Positions 1-8,587 of a stretch of DNA of 43,659 bases are shown piece after piece. The translations under genes and the position numbers were made by a program. The notes under the pieces are model-generated. The model saw only the letters and a list, made by a program, of their open reading frames with translations, made no database searches and was not told where the DNA came from. The DNA lies in NCBI GenBank assembly GCA_903946925.1, contig CAJAXK010000164.1, forward strand, positions 1 to 43,659. The letters are read 5' to 3'. The first letter of the stretch is position 1. Each line of letters opens with the position of its first letter. The DNA comes from an uncultured Bacteroidales bacterium. Its GTDB lineage: Bacteria; Bacteroidota; Bacteroidia; Bacteroidales; UBA4417.

Positions 1-2
1 TT

Positions 3-80
3 GCCCAAATTGTAACGAATATTAATGATGTTGAAGCTTATCTAAAAGATACCCCTTTTTATTTTATGACAAAAGACTAA
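3..80 (+). CDS. C-terminal end of an upstream gene (partial)
   Basis: One frame is open from the window edge to a TAA at 78-80 and encodes 25 residues ending in PFYFMTKD. The other two forward frames hit stops within the first 30 bases. This is probably the tail of a gene that continues to the left, but it is too short to assign a family. The 113 bases that follow, up to the first glycosyltransferase, show no clear promoter or terminator. Confidence 0.45.
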   Translation, partial: AQIVTNINDVEAYLKDTPFYFMTKD

Positions 81-193
81 TCGATTTCAAAGATTAGTTC
101 CAAAACATTTAAATTTTCAGCGCATCACAAAAAGCATTAAAATGGATCATCACTTGTCCATTTACATATGCTTAACCAAAAAATATCAGGAAA

Positions 194-1228
194 ATGGCTT
201 TATATAATGCCTCATTTATAAAGGTAACAGTAATTGTTCCTGTATACAATGTTGAAAATTATCTTCGACAATGTCTGGATTCATTGAAGAATCAGACTTT
301 AAAAGAAATTGAATTTATTATTGTAAATGATTGTAGTACAGATGGTTGTGGATCTATTTGCGATGAATATGCAAAAAATGATAAACGATTTAAAGTATTA
401 AATAATCAACAGAACATAAAGCAAGGTTTATCAAGAAACAAAGGAATTGAAATCGCAAAAGGAGAATATGTAGGATTTGTAGATGCGGATGATTATATAG
501 ATTATGATTATTACGAAAAACTTTATAATTCGGCCATATTGAAAAATTCGGATATTGCTAAAACCGAGTCAATATTGATCTATAAAAATGGCGATCAGAT
601 TCTACAACCAGAACTCAATTTAAGGATTAGGAATGGTGTTAAATTGGGAAAACCTCTTTTTTTATTATTTGGATGTGAACACTGGACAGCAATTTATAAA
701 AGGGAATTGCTTATTAAAAACAATATTCGCTATCCGGATATCAGAAATGCGCAGGATGATGTGTTTTTATTAAGATATACTTTTTACGCCAAAAGTATTA
801 CATTGATTTCAAATACATATTATTATTATAGGCAACTGGACACATCAACTATTTCTGTTAGAAAAAAACCATATTATGAAAGTATTATGTTGTGTTTTGA
901 ATTACAACTTGAATTTTTAAACCAACATCCTATTGAAGAAGCGGATTATAAAGAAGCAGTAAATAGAGTATTTTGGTCAGTTTGGCATAGATTTCTTGAA
1001 ATGGAGAAAGATGCTGCTTGGGATGATTATAGAAAGGAATATGTTCTAAAAATTATTAAAATAATGTTGGAATACAAATTTGACCCAGGTCTCATTCTTG
1101 ATTCGATCTATAATGGGTTTTCCAAACAACAATATACGCAACAAACTATTTTAAGTAAGAAGGAATGTATTCGTAAAATTGTTTTATTTATCCCAAAACA
1201 AATATTGAGATTAATAAAATCTTTTTGA
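194..1228 (+). CDS. GT2 glycosyltransferase, first of three tandem paralogues
   Basis: Family 2 (GT-A fold) glycosyltransferase, 344 aa, probably cytoplasmic, adding one sugar from a nucleotide-sugar donor to the growing glycan. The N-terminal strand VTVIVPVYNVE (residues 11-21), the nucleotide-binding VNDCSTD (about 44-50) and the metal-binding DADD (about 97-100) are all present. The C-terminal third is rich in aromatic and charged residues and has no clear membrane helix. The ATG at 194 places the GT2 core at the usual distance from the N-terminus. The next two genes are close paralogues with the same layout, so the three probably add similar sugars in series. Donor and acceptor cannot be read from the sequence. 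Confidence 0.9.
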   Translation: MALYNASFIKVTVIVPVYNVENYLRQCLDSLKNQTLKEIEFIIVNDCSTDGCGSICDEYAKNDKRFKVLNNQQNIKQGLSRNKGIEIAKGEYVGFVDADDYIDYDYYEKLYNSAILKNSDIAKTESILIYKNGDQILQPELNLRIRNGVKLGKPLFLLFGCEHWTAIYKRELLIKNNIRYPDIRNAQDDVFLLRYTFYAKSITLISNTYYYYRQLDTSTISVRKKPYYESIMLCFELQLEFLNQHPIEEADYKEAVNRVFWSVWHRFLEMEKDAAWDDYRKEYVLKIIKIMLEYKFDPGLILDSIYNGFSKQQYTQQTILSKKECIRKIVLFIPKQILRLIKSF

Positions 1229-1236
1229 AATCAATT

Positions 1237-2286
1237 ATGATAGCCCAAAATATACCGAAAATATCTGTAATATTACCTGTTTTCAATGTTGACACTAATA
1301 TTCGCCAATGTCTGGATTCGATCAAGACACAAACGTTGGCAGAAATTGAGGTTATTATTGTAAATGATTGTAGTACTGATATGTCGGGTAATATTTGTGA
1401 AGAATACGCTTTAAAGGATAAAAGGTTTCATGTTATCGGAAATGAAATAAATATTGGTCAGGGATTATCCCGTAATAAAGGTATTGATCAAGCAAAAGGC
1501 GAGTATATTGGGTTTGTTGACCCTGATGATTGGATTGACAATGATTATTATGAAAGATTATATAAAGCTGCTAAAGCTAACCAGTCGGATATTACTAAAA
1601 CAGAACAAATTTTAATTAATTCAGAAGGCATAAAAGAAAGACAACCTAAACAAAACCGAAGTATTAAAAATGGAATAAAAAATAAAATACCTCTATTCCT
1701 TCTCTTTTGTTATGAGCATTGTACGGCAATATACAAAAGAGAATTGTTGGTCAAAAATGACATAAAGTACCCTAATATCAGAAATGCTGAGGACGATATT
1801 TTTTTATTGCAACTAACCTATTATGCAAATTCAATATCAATTATTTCCGATACATACTATTACTACAGACAACATTCTTCATCAACAGTTTCGATTAGGG
1901 AAATCCCATATTATAAAAGCATTTTAAATTGTTTTGATTTAAAAATAGATTTTCTGAATACTCATGAGATGGAAAAGAAATACTATGAAGCTGCATTCCA
2001 ATACGTATATCATACAGTAAATAAATCAATTGATGAAATTGCTTTGAAACCAGGTTTATATGATTTTGAGGACGAATATGTGAAGGAAGCTATATTAATT
2101 TTAAAAAAATACAAGTATAAAGAAGACTTATTAAAAACTTTTTGTAAAGGTTTTAAAGGCGATGAAGAGTTAGAAATTCAAATAAAAAAAGGTAATACAT
2201 ATAAAATCTATATTGTATTAAGTAAGCTTAAGTCAGCATTTGGTAAGTTTTTTAAACCATCCTATAAAACAAATCCACATGAATAA
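1237..2286 (+). CDS. GT2 glycosyltransferase, second tandem paralogue
   Basis: Family 2 glycosyltransferase of about 349 aa and a clear paralogue of its neighbours. It has ISVILPVFNVD, VNDCSTD and a DPDDW acidic motif. It shares the downstream blocks CTAIYKRELLVKND, NAEDDIFLLQ and TYYYYRQH with the other two copies. The frame also allows a TTG start at 1225 that would overlap the previous stop by 4 bases. I prefer the ATG at 1237 because it begins just before the GT2 core and TTG is the weaker start. DPDD replaces the DADD of the first copy, so the copies have diverged at the metal and donor site. Confidence 0.88.
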   Translation: MIAQNIPKISVILPVFNVDTNIRQCLDSIKTQTLAEIEVIIVNDCSTDMSGNICEEYALKDKRFHVIGNEINIGQGLSRNKGIDQAKGEYIGFVDPDDWIDNDYYERLYKAAKANQSDITKTEQILINSEGIKERQPKQNRSIKNGIKNKIPLFLLFCYEHCTAIYKRELLVKNDIKYPNIRNAEDDIFLLQLTYYANSISIISDTYYYYRQHSSSTVSIREIPYYKSILNCFDLKIDFLNTHEMEKKYYEAAFQYVYHTVNKSIDEIALKPGLYDFEDEYVKEAILILKKYKYKEDLLKTFCKGFKGDEELEIQIKKGNTYKIYIVLSKLKSAFGKFFKPSYKTNPHE

Positions 2287-3310
2287 TATTCAGAATGTTA
2301 AAGTTTCTGTAATTGTTCCTGTGTATAACGTAGAAAATTATTTGCGGGTCTGTCTCGATTCATTAACCAACCAAACTTTAAGGGATATTGAAATTATATT
2401 GATAAACGATTGTTCAACAGATAATTCTGCTAAAATATGCGGTGAATATTCAATCAAGGACAATAGGATAATTTTATTCAACAACAAAACAAATATTAAA
2501 CAAGGCTTTTCCAGAAATATTGGGATTGGAATTGCAAGTGGCGAGTTTATAGGGTTCGTTGACCCTGATGATTGGGTTGACTTAGACTATTATGAAAAAT
2601 TATATCTGTCAGCAAAAGTCAATAAGACTGATATAGCCAAAGCAGAGGAGATTAAAGTACATGAGGAAGGTAGCAAACATAGACAACTTGACTTGAACAA
2701 AAGGATTCAAAGTGGTATTAAAGAAGGCATCCCTCTTTGTTTGTTATTTGATTATGAACACTGTACCGGGTTGTATAGGAAAGAAATATTGCTTAATAAT
2801 GGGGTTAGGTATGGGATTGTAAGGAATGCTGAAGATATTATCTTTCTTCTACAAGCAACTTTTTTCTCAAACACAATATCGTTAGTCCCCAATACCTACT
2901 ATTATTACAGAAAACATGACAATTCTACTGAAGCAGTGCGCGAAAAAGTATATTACGAAAGCATATTGGAATGTTTTAAATTTCATGTGGAATTTATCAA
3001 TAATCAAACTATCGAAAAAGAATTATATGACAAAATCTTTCTCAAGGGATTTGAATTTGCAAAAGCGAGGCTTTCAGAAATACAAGAAAACCCAGTGTTA
3101 AGAAGTTATGAAAATGAATATATAAATCAAATAATTGATATTATGCTATTGTATAAATTCGATAAAAAATATTTATTATCAAGCTATTATCAAGGATATT
3201 CAGCTAATAGTAATTACGAAAAAATAATTAACAGCAAACTTTATTTTGTTGCAAGAGTATTGACTTGGCTACCAAGAAAAATTTTAAGCCCTTTTATAAA
3301 AAGCTCTTGA
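2279..3310 (+). CDS. GT2 glycosyltransferase, third tandem paralogue
   Basis: Third copy of the tandem GT2 set, about 343 aa. VSVIVPVYNVENYL at the N-terminus, INDCSTD, and VDPDDWVD form the nucleotide and metal site. The blocks YEHCTGLYRKEILL, RNAEDIIFLLQ and NTYYYYRKH match the two preceding genes. A longer version starting at a TTG at 2240 is open, but the ATG at 2279 overlaps the preceding stop by 8 bases and starts right before the fold, so it is the likelier start. The overlap suggests translational coupling. Function beyond sugar transfer is not resolvable. Confidence 0.88.
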   Translation: MNNIQNVKVSVIVPVYNVENYLRVCLDSLTNQTLRDIEIILINDCSTDNSAKICGEYSIKDNRIILFNNKTNIKQGFSRNIGIGIASGEFIGFVDPDDWVDLDYYEKLYLSAKVNKTDIAKAEEIKVHEEGSKHRQLDLNKRIQSGIKEGIPLCLLFDYEHCTGLYRKEILLNNGVRYGIVRNAEDIIFLLQATFFSNTISLVPNTYYYYRKHDNSTEAVREKVYYESILECFKFHVEFINNQTIEKELYDKIFLKGFEFAKARLSEIQENPVLRSYENEYINQIIDIMLLYKFDKKYLLSSYYQGYSANSNYEKIINSKLYFVARVLTWLPRKILSPFIKSS

Positions 3311-3330
3311 GACTGGAAAACAAATAACAA

Positions 3331-4335
3331 ATGAAAGGCATTTCAATTATAGTTTGTTGCTACAACAGCGCGTTGCGTCTGCCAGAAACACTCAGGCATC
3401 TTGCAACTCAAGAGGTATCTAGTATGATACCATGGGAAGTAATTGTTGTTAACAATGCTTCAAAAGACAACACTTCAGGTATTGCAAAGTTAGAATGGGA
3501 AAAATATCATTGTAAAGCAGCTTTCAAGGTAATAGACCAGCCAATCCCTGGTTTATCGGCAGCCCGCGAAAAAGGGATTGAAACATCAAATTTTGAATAT
3601 TTGATATTTTGTGATGACGACAATTGGCTGGCTCCAAACTGGGCACAAAGGGTTTGTGAAATATTTGAATTAAATCCTGAAATTGGAATAATAGGAGGGA
3701 AAAATGAAGCTGTTTTTGAGATTCAACCCCCTGTTTGGTTTGAAAAACTAAAAGGTTCTTTCGCCGTAGGCGAACAAAACAGCAATACAGCCGATATAAC
3801 CGATACCCGAGGTTATGTATGGGGTGCTGGTTTATCATTTCGCAAATCGGTATATTTGAAAGCAAAAAATGCCGGATTCAAACCTTTATTATCAGGAAGG
3901 AAGGGAAATAAATTAACAGCAGGTGAAGATACAGAATTTTGTTATATATTCAGGATGGCAGGATATAGGATATGGTATTTCGAAGACTTAAAACTGCAAC
4001 ATTTTATACCAACTGCAAGACTGAATGAACAAGTATTACCTAAAATGTATAAAGGATTTGGTGAGAGTTTATACTATTTTGAACTTTACAATCATACCAT
4101 AAAAAGCTCTAAAAACCCTTTTTTTTTAATCTATTCTCAATCTTTTAGAGATTTCTCTAATTTCATGATTTGGGCGAGGCCATATTTATTTGAATCGAAT
4201 AGAAATACAAATATGACATATCTTCTGTTTTTGTGTATGAGAAGGAAATTAAGTACTTCATTAATCCACATTTTGAATTTTAACAGACTTTACAAAAGAA
4301 CAATAATGCTTTCAGAAAACATCAAGAAATTTTAA
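3331..4335 (+). CDS. GT2 glycosyltransferase (CDDDNW type)
   Basis: Family 2 glycosyltransferase, 334 aa. ISIIVCCYNS starts the fold, VVNNASKDNT is the nucleotide-binding loop, and FCDDDNWLAPNW carries the metal-binding acidic cluster. VWGAGLSFRKSVY and GEDTEFCYIFRMAGY match the acceptor-side region and catalytic acidic residue usual for this subfamily. It starts 20 bases after the previous gene. The gene at 13137 is a paralogue of the same subtype, with CDDDNWLQPNY and a WGAG block at equivalent places. This subtype is distinct from the three tandem copies upstream. Confidence 0.88.
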   Translation: MKGISIIVCCYNSALRLPETLRHLATQEVSSMIPWEVIVVNNASKDNTSGIAKLEWEKYHCKAAFKVIDQPIPGLSAAREKGIETSNFEYLIFCDDDNWLAPNWAQRVCEIFELNPEIGIIGGKNEAVFEIQPPVWFEKLKGSFAVGEQNSNTADITDTRGYVWGAGLSFRKSVYLKAKNAGFKPLLSGRKGNKLTAGEDTEFCYIFRMAGYRIWYFEDLKLQHFIPTARLNEQVLPKMYKGFGESLYYFELYNHTIKSSKNPFFLIYSQSFRDFSNFMIWARPYLFESNRNTNMTYLLFLCMRRKLSTSLIHILNFNRLYKRTIMLSENIKKF

Positions 4336-4398
4336 AATGCACATTTATCTTATGATTAATGGAATAGTTTTAACCGAATAGGTAAGGTTAAATTTTAG

Positions 4399-5244
4399 AT
4401 GATAGAAAAATCAAAAATTACGATTATTACACCCACTCTCAATTCTGCAGCGACAATTGAAGCTTGTTTGTTAAGTGTATCTAACCAAACATATTTAAAT
4501 ATTGAGCACCTGATAATAGATGGACTTTCTTCAGACCAGACATTAGAAATAATTAATAAGTTTCAGAATAATTATAATCATATCAAGCTTATTTCCGAAA
4601 AAGATCGAGGTGTATATGACGCAATGAATAAAGGTATTAAAAACGCTAAGGGTGATTGGATTTACTTTTTAGGAAGTGATGATAAAATGTTTGATAATAA
4701 TGTAATAACCAAGGTGGTAACATTTATTGAACAAGATAAATACGATGTAATATATGGAGATATTTTGAGCAAAGCATTTAATGGAAGATATGACGGAGAA
4801 TTTGATGCAAGCAAGTTTTATTTTCAGAATATTTGTCATCAGTCTATTTTTTTTAAGTCTTATATTTTTAAAACAATAGGTCTTTATAACCTCAAATATA
4901 AAATTAATGCTGATTGGGATTTTAATCTGAAATGGTTCTTTTCACCTAAAGTTAGTCGAATACACATTGATGAGATTATTGCTGAATATGGGGAGACAGG
5001 AATAAGCACATTGAACAAAGATGAACTTTTTCATAAAGACAAAATACTGAACTATCTGTCGTATGGGAATTTACAGTTACCACTCAGATTTCGTTTGAGT
5101 TTATTAAAAAAAGAAATCGAGAAATGTTTTATCAATGGGTTGGATATATCTTTTTTGGTCAGGGTAATTTCAAGGTTTCCATGGATTTTTTTTAATATCA
5201 GGATTCATTTGGGGAACAAGCATGGTTTTCTAACTATTTTTTAA
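4399..5244 (+). CDS. GT2 glycosyltransferase, WcaE/WcaA-like
   Basis: Compact 281-aa family 2 glycosyltransferase. ITIITPTLNSAATIEACLLS begins the fold, followed by IIDGLSSDQT, EKDRGVYDAMNKGI and FLGSDD. The DRGVYDAMNKGI plus LGSDD pattern is typical of colanic-acid-type enzymes such as WcaE and related short GT2 proteins. The C-terminal part, with VIYGDIL and INADWDFNLKWF, also fits that group. The start is an ATG with a 63-base gap from the gene before. The sugar transferred is unknown. Confidence 0.88.
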   Translation: MIEKSKITIITPTLNSAATIEACLLSVSNQTYLNIEHLIIDGLSSDQTLEIINKFQNNYNHIKLISEKDRGVYDAMNKGIKNAKGDWIYFLGSDDKMFDNNVITKVVTFIEQDKYDVIYGDILSKAFNGRYDGEFDASKFYFQNICHQSIFFKSYIFKTIGLYNLKYKINADWDFNLKWFFSPKVSRIHIDEIIAEYGETGISTLNKDELFHKDKILNYLSYGNLQLPLRFRLSLLKKEIEKCFINGLDISFLVRVISRFPWIFFNIRIHLGNKHGFLTIF

Positions 5245-5290
5245 AAGTTGAATTTGTCTCTTTTCTTCAACATAGATTGATTTACCCACA

Positions 5291-6145
5291 ATGAATAAAT
5301 TAGCTGTAATAATTCCTTGTTATAAAAAAGCAGCAGAGTTACTTCCGTATGAATCCATTTCAATCATTAATACAATACAAAAACTTAAATTAATCTCACC
5401 TATATATATAGTTGGGCCAAAAGGCCTCAACATTAAGGCATACAATGAAGCATTCTCCCATTCATTTTCGTTTATCGACTTCGATTCAAGGTTTTTCAGT
5501 TCCATATATAGTTATAACCTGTTATTGAAAGACGTTAAATTTTACCAGGAATTTTCGGCTTATGAATACATCCTGATTGTTCAGACTGACGCATTCATTT
5601 TCAACCCTGATTACAAAGAATTCTTTGATGCGGCTGTTGACTATGCTGGATCTCCCTGGTTTACAAATCCAATCAATCATTCAGACAACACAATACATGT
5701 TGGGAATGGTGGTTATTCATTGCGCAAAACATCTTCATGCATAAAAGTATTAAGGTGTAACAAACCAATATTTACATTTAAAGAAACACATAGGTTGGTT
5801 AAAGAAAGTGAATTTCATTCCGGGAAATTTTTTCTAACGCAAATTCTATATGCACTGTGGTATTATTATTTTCAAAATAATTTTTTATCCGGTAGGAACA
5901 CTATGCCAATGATTTATGAAGATGTATTCTGGAGCATAGTTGTGCCATCTGTATTCAAGAATTTCAAAGTGGCCACCCCAGAAATGGCTATCAGGTTTGG
6001 TTTTGAGACTTATCCATCAAAGATATTCGAATTAAACAATTTTAAACTTCCAACCGGATGTCATGGATTTCATAAGCATGAACCTGAATTCTGGAGGAAT
6101 TATATACCGTTAGATGAAGTTGAAAATCAGTTAACGGATAAATAA
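5291..6145 (+). CDS. DUF5672 family protein, probable glycosyltransferase
   Basis: 284-aa protein with the hallmarks of the DUF5672 family: a Rossmann-like start LAVIIPCYK, then YILIVQTDAFIF, an AGSPWF block and HVGNGGYSLRKT. The acidic TDAF segment sits where GT-A enzymes bind metal and nucleotide sugar. Members of this family are common in polysaccharide loci and are thought to transfer sugars, but their reaction is generally not established. The C-terminal segment FGFETYPSKIFE with CHGFHKHEPEFW is also typical. Placement among GT genes supports a role in the same glycan. Confidence 0.78.
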   Translation: MNKLAVIIPCYKKAAELLPYESISIINTIQKLKLISPIYIVGPKGLNIKAYNEAFSHSFSFIDFDSRFFSSIYSYNLLLKDVKFYQEFSAYEYILIVQTDAFIFNPDYKEFFDAAVDYAGSPWFTNPINHSDNTIHVGNGGYSLRKTSSCIKVLRCNKPIFTFKETHRLVKESEFHSGKFFLTQILYALWYYYFQNNFLSGRNTMPMIYEDVFWSIVVPSVFKNFKVATPEMAIRFGFETYPSKIFELNNFKLPTGCHGFHKHEPEFWRNYIPLDEVENQLTDK

Positions 6146-6289
6146 TTTCATTGTTTTTTGATGAATTTCACCTTCTGTAATAGATAATTTGTTGGGTCTC
6201 ATTCACAAAGTTTACAAATAGATCAGGCTCAAAAGCAGATCCGACAGGATAAAAATTCTTCAAAATATAAATCCCACATCAATACAAAA

Positions 6290-7333
6290 ATGGATAATTT
6301 CAACATATTCAGGTTTTTAAAAAACTTATTGAATAGGATATTATCCATTTTCGATCTGAAAATTGAGAGAAAGTCAATTTCGTTGAATAATTACCGGCAG
6401 CAAAAAGTAGGTAGTACACTGATACAGTTTTTAACATCTCCTGAAGGCAATTTAAAAAAGGATCAAAATGAATGCATTGTATTTTCGATGGATCGAGCCA
6501 TGCAGTTGCATGCACTACTGGGTTCCTACTTGCATCATGTGAAAGACCCCGCTCCAATTCATTTACTTTACAGGGCTTCAAATGATGTCCACCATCGGGC
6601 TTATTTGGAAGTGCTGGAAGAATTTAAGTTAATAATATTATCTGTTTCTCTACAGGATTCAAAAAAAACGTTTAGAAAACAACTATTGGAAATTTTAAGA
6701 AACATACACTCCAATAAGCTTTTTTTTCTGGTTGATGATAATGTTTTTATAGAAAAAACTGATTTGAGTTTGTTTGCAACCATAGATTCAAAGTTTCTTA
6801 TCCCAAGCCTGAGGTTGGGTGCAAACCTAAAAAGAAGTTACACCGTAAATAAAGATCAGCCATTGCCTCCATTTTATTCTAATTCGATGCATCAAAATTT
6901 CGAAAATACTGTTCCTGTACTAAATTTGCCGGCAGAAAAAGATGAGCTGGTTTACTGGTTTTGGAAGGAGGGTAGTTTCGACTGGGCTTACCCATTATCG
7001 GTTGATGGCCATATGTTTAACACAAGCGAAATACTTTGTCTAGCTGAAAATACCGAATTTAACTCACCCAACACCTTTGAAAGCAACCTACAACAGTATA
7101 ACGATTTCTTTAAACACCGCTTGGGAGTGTGTCACAAAAAATCGAGATTGATTAATGTTCCCTGCAACCGCATCCAATCGGATTATGAAAATCTCCATGG
7201 CAGTTTACATCAGGAAGATCTTCTAAAGTTATGGAATAGCGGAAAACGCATCGACTTTCTTGCCCTTCAAAATTATCAGAATATAAGTGCGCATGAGGAC
7301 TTGTCACTCAATTTTATCGATCGCATCCATTGA
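6290..7333 (+). CDS. Uncharacterised protein, possible GT-A-fold transferase
   Basis: 347 aa, not confidently assigned to a family. After a basic, amphipathic N-terminus (residues 1-30), a strand-like CIVFSMDRAMQLHALLGSYL is followed by HLLYRASND and later LFFLVDDNVFIEK. This order (an N-terminal strand and helix, then a hydrophobic strand ending in an acidic pair) resembles the layout of GT-A glycosyltransferases, with VDDN as a candidate metal site. The C-terminal half contains CNRIQSDY. It lies between two glycosyltransferase-type genes. The gaps on both sides (about 145 bases each) show no gene. A sugar transferase is the most likely role, by inference only. Confidence 0.6.
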   Translation: MDNFNIFRFLKNLLNRILSIFDLKIERKSISLNNYRQQKVGSTLIQFLTSPEGNLKKDQNECIVFSMDRAMQLHALLGSYLHHVKDPAPIHLLYRASNDVHHRAYLEVLEEFKLIILSVSLQDSKKTFRKQLLEILRNIHSNKLFFLVDDNVFIEKTDLSLFATIDSKFLIPSLRLGANLKRSYTVNKDQPLPPFYSNSMHQNFENTVPVLNLPAEKDELVYWFWKEGSFDWAYPLSVDGHMFNTSEILCLAENTEFNSPNTFESNLQQYNDFFKHRLGVCHKKSRLINVPCNRIQSDYENLHGSLHQEDLLKLWNSGKRIDFLALQNYQNISAHEDLSLNFIDRIH

Positions 7334-7478
7334 AAATGATGATCCTGAAAGTTTTACTTTTTATGGCAGATAACAATGGCGAGTTTGCAAAATGAAGCAA
7401 TTCAGGATTTAGTAAAAGAAACATTTACTGATTTGTTTAAGTGTTCTGGCCTGTTTCAAATAATCTTAATATAGACGC

Positions 7479-8576
7479 ATGAATTTCATGCAAGAGATAT
7501 TTTCAGCAAATAGTTTTCCTGTAAGTTTGAAACTAACTATTGCCATACCAACCCGAAACAGATACGGGTCGTTTAAAAAAGTTGTAGATGAAGTTTGCTG
7601 GCGGATTCTTGAAGCAGGTGCAATTTCTGAAATTCAACTGATAATAGTTGACGACTACACTTCAGGGATTGAAACGGAGAATCATGTTAAATACTTGATG
7701 AAGGAATATGGTTTCGTTTCATATTACCGTTGTGAGGATGGTTTAGGTCTTGACAAAACTGTACTCAGATGCCTTGAATTGGCAGTTACAAAATATGTAT
7801 GGATTATCAATGATCATAGTTCAATGCCTGAGGGTGTCTTAAGCAGAATTTTAAAATACTTGCAAGATGAGTTTATTTATATTTTTGCTCCTGATAGCGG
7901 AAATCTGAAACATGCTTTTCGCACTTATGCTATTTCCAAAACTGGCTTGGGCTTTATAAATACCCTGATTAATACCAGTATTTTTAACAAGGAAATGCTA
8001 CTACCCTATTTCAAGTATCATTTGGCTGAATACGATGGTTCATGGCTGGTATTTCAGGTAGCGAACCTTGATATGATATTTGATAATCAGAATTTGGACA
8101 TTTTACTTCTGCCCTTTGAATGTTCTCTTTATGGCAAATATATGGATGCTGAGAGGCAAAAAACATCGTGGAACAGCAATTGGGACAGCTATGTTACCAT
8201 AGGTTATCAAGGTGCCAAAATACTTGCTTATATCAAAAACAAGCACAATCTAAGCGATTCCTTTTACAAGGAAATTTTCAATAATCGAGAATGGGGTCTT
8301 GCGGCTTGCAATGCATATATGAGGCTGAGAAAAACCGGAAAACGAAAAGCAGAAGAAATAGCAAATGTGATTTCAGGGCACCCTACTTATAATTATATTG
8401 AACGGAAGATTATTACAAAGGCAATTACAACAGGAGACAAAGCATTACTATTCTATGAGGTTATTTTGTTGGTTTATGGGATTTTCTATGGAAAATTCTA
8501 CGATCACAGTATTAAACAGGTTATCAGGCAAAAACTAAGCCATATCTACAGAAACATAATACTTAGAATTTTTTAG
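7479..8576 (+). CDS. Divergent GT2 glycosyltransferase
   Basis: 365-aa family 2-like glycosyltransferase. LTIAIPTRNRYGSFKKVV opens the fold, IIVDDYTSG replaces the usual DDGSTD loop, and WIINDHSSMPEG stands where the DxD motif normally lies. The metal motif is thus atypical (NDHS). It may still bind metal through a single aspartate, or may be impaired. The 145-base gap upstream contains no recognisable gene. Another ATG lies four codons downstream of the chosen start at 7479 and cannot be excluded. The C-terminus is basic and hydrophobic, which may let it sit on the membrane. Confidence 0.78.
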   Translation: MNFMQEIFSANSFPVSLKLTIAIPTRNRYGSFKKVVDEVCWRILEAGAISEIQLIIVDDYTSGIETENHVKYLMKEYGFVSYYRCEDGLGLDKTVLRCLELAVTKYVWIINDHSSMPEGVLSRILKYLQDEFIYIFAPDSGNLKHAFRTYAISKTGLGFINTLINTSIFNKEMLLPYFKYHLAEYDGSWLVFQVANLDMIFDNQNLDILLLPFECSLYGKYMDAERQKTSWNSNWDSYVTIGYQGAKILAYIKNKHNLSDSFYKEIFNNREWGLAACNAYMRLRKTGKRKAEEIANVISGHPTYNYIERKIITKAITTGDKALLFYEVILLVYGIFYGKFYDHSIKQVIRQKLSHIYRNIILRIF

Positions 8577-8587
8577 AAAAACCGGCT

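Noticed and set aside
3524-3865. 113-aa minus-strand open frame opposite a glycosyltransferase
   Set aside because: It lies fully inside the GT2 gene at 3331, whose motifs are clear. It is a reverse-strand shadow, as are the other minus-strand frames in the window.
4369-4392. Hairpin TTTAACC/GGTTAAA just before the GT2 start at 4399
   Set aside because: The 7-base stem has only two G-C pairs and a 10-base loop. This is weak and expected by chance in AT-rich DNA.
6160-6280. Short minus-strand open frame in the gap between the DUF5672 gene and the next gene
   Set aside because: About 30 residues, with no start codon in a sensible place and no family match; probably chance.
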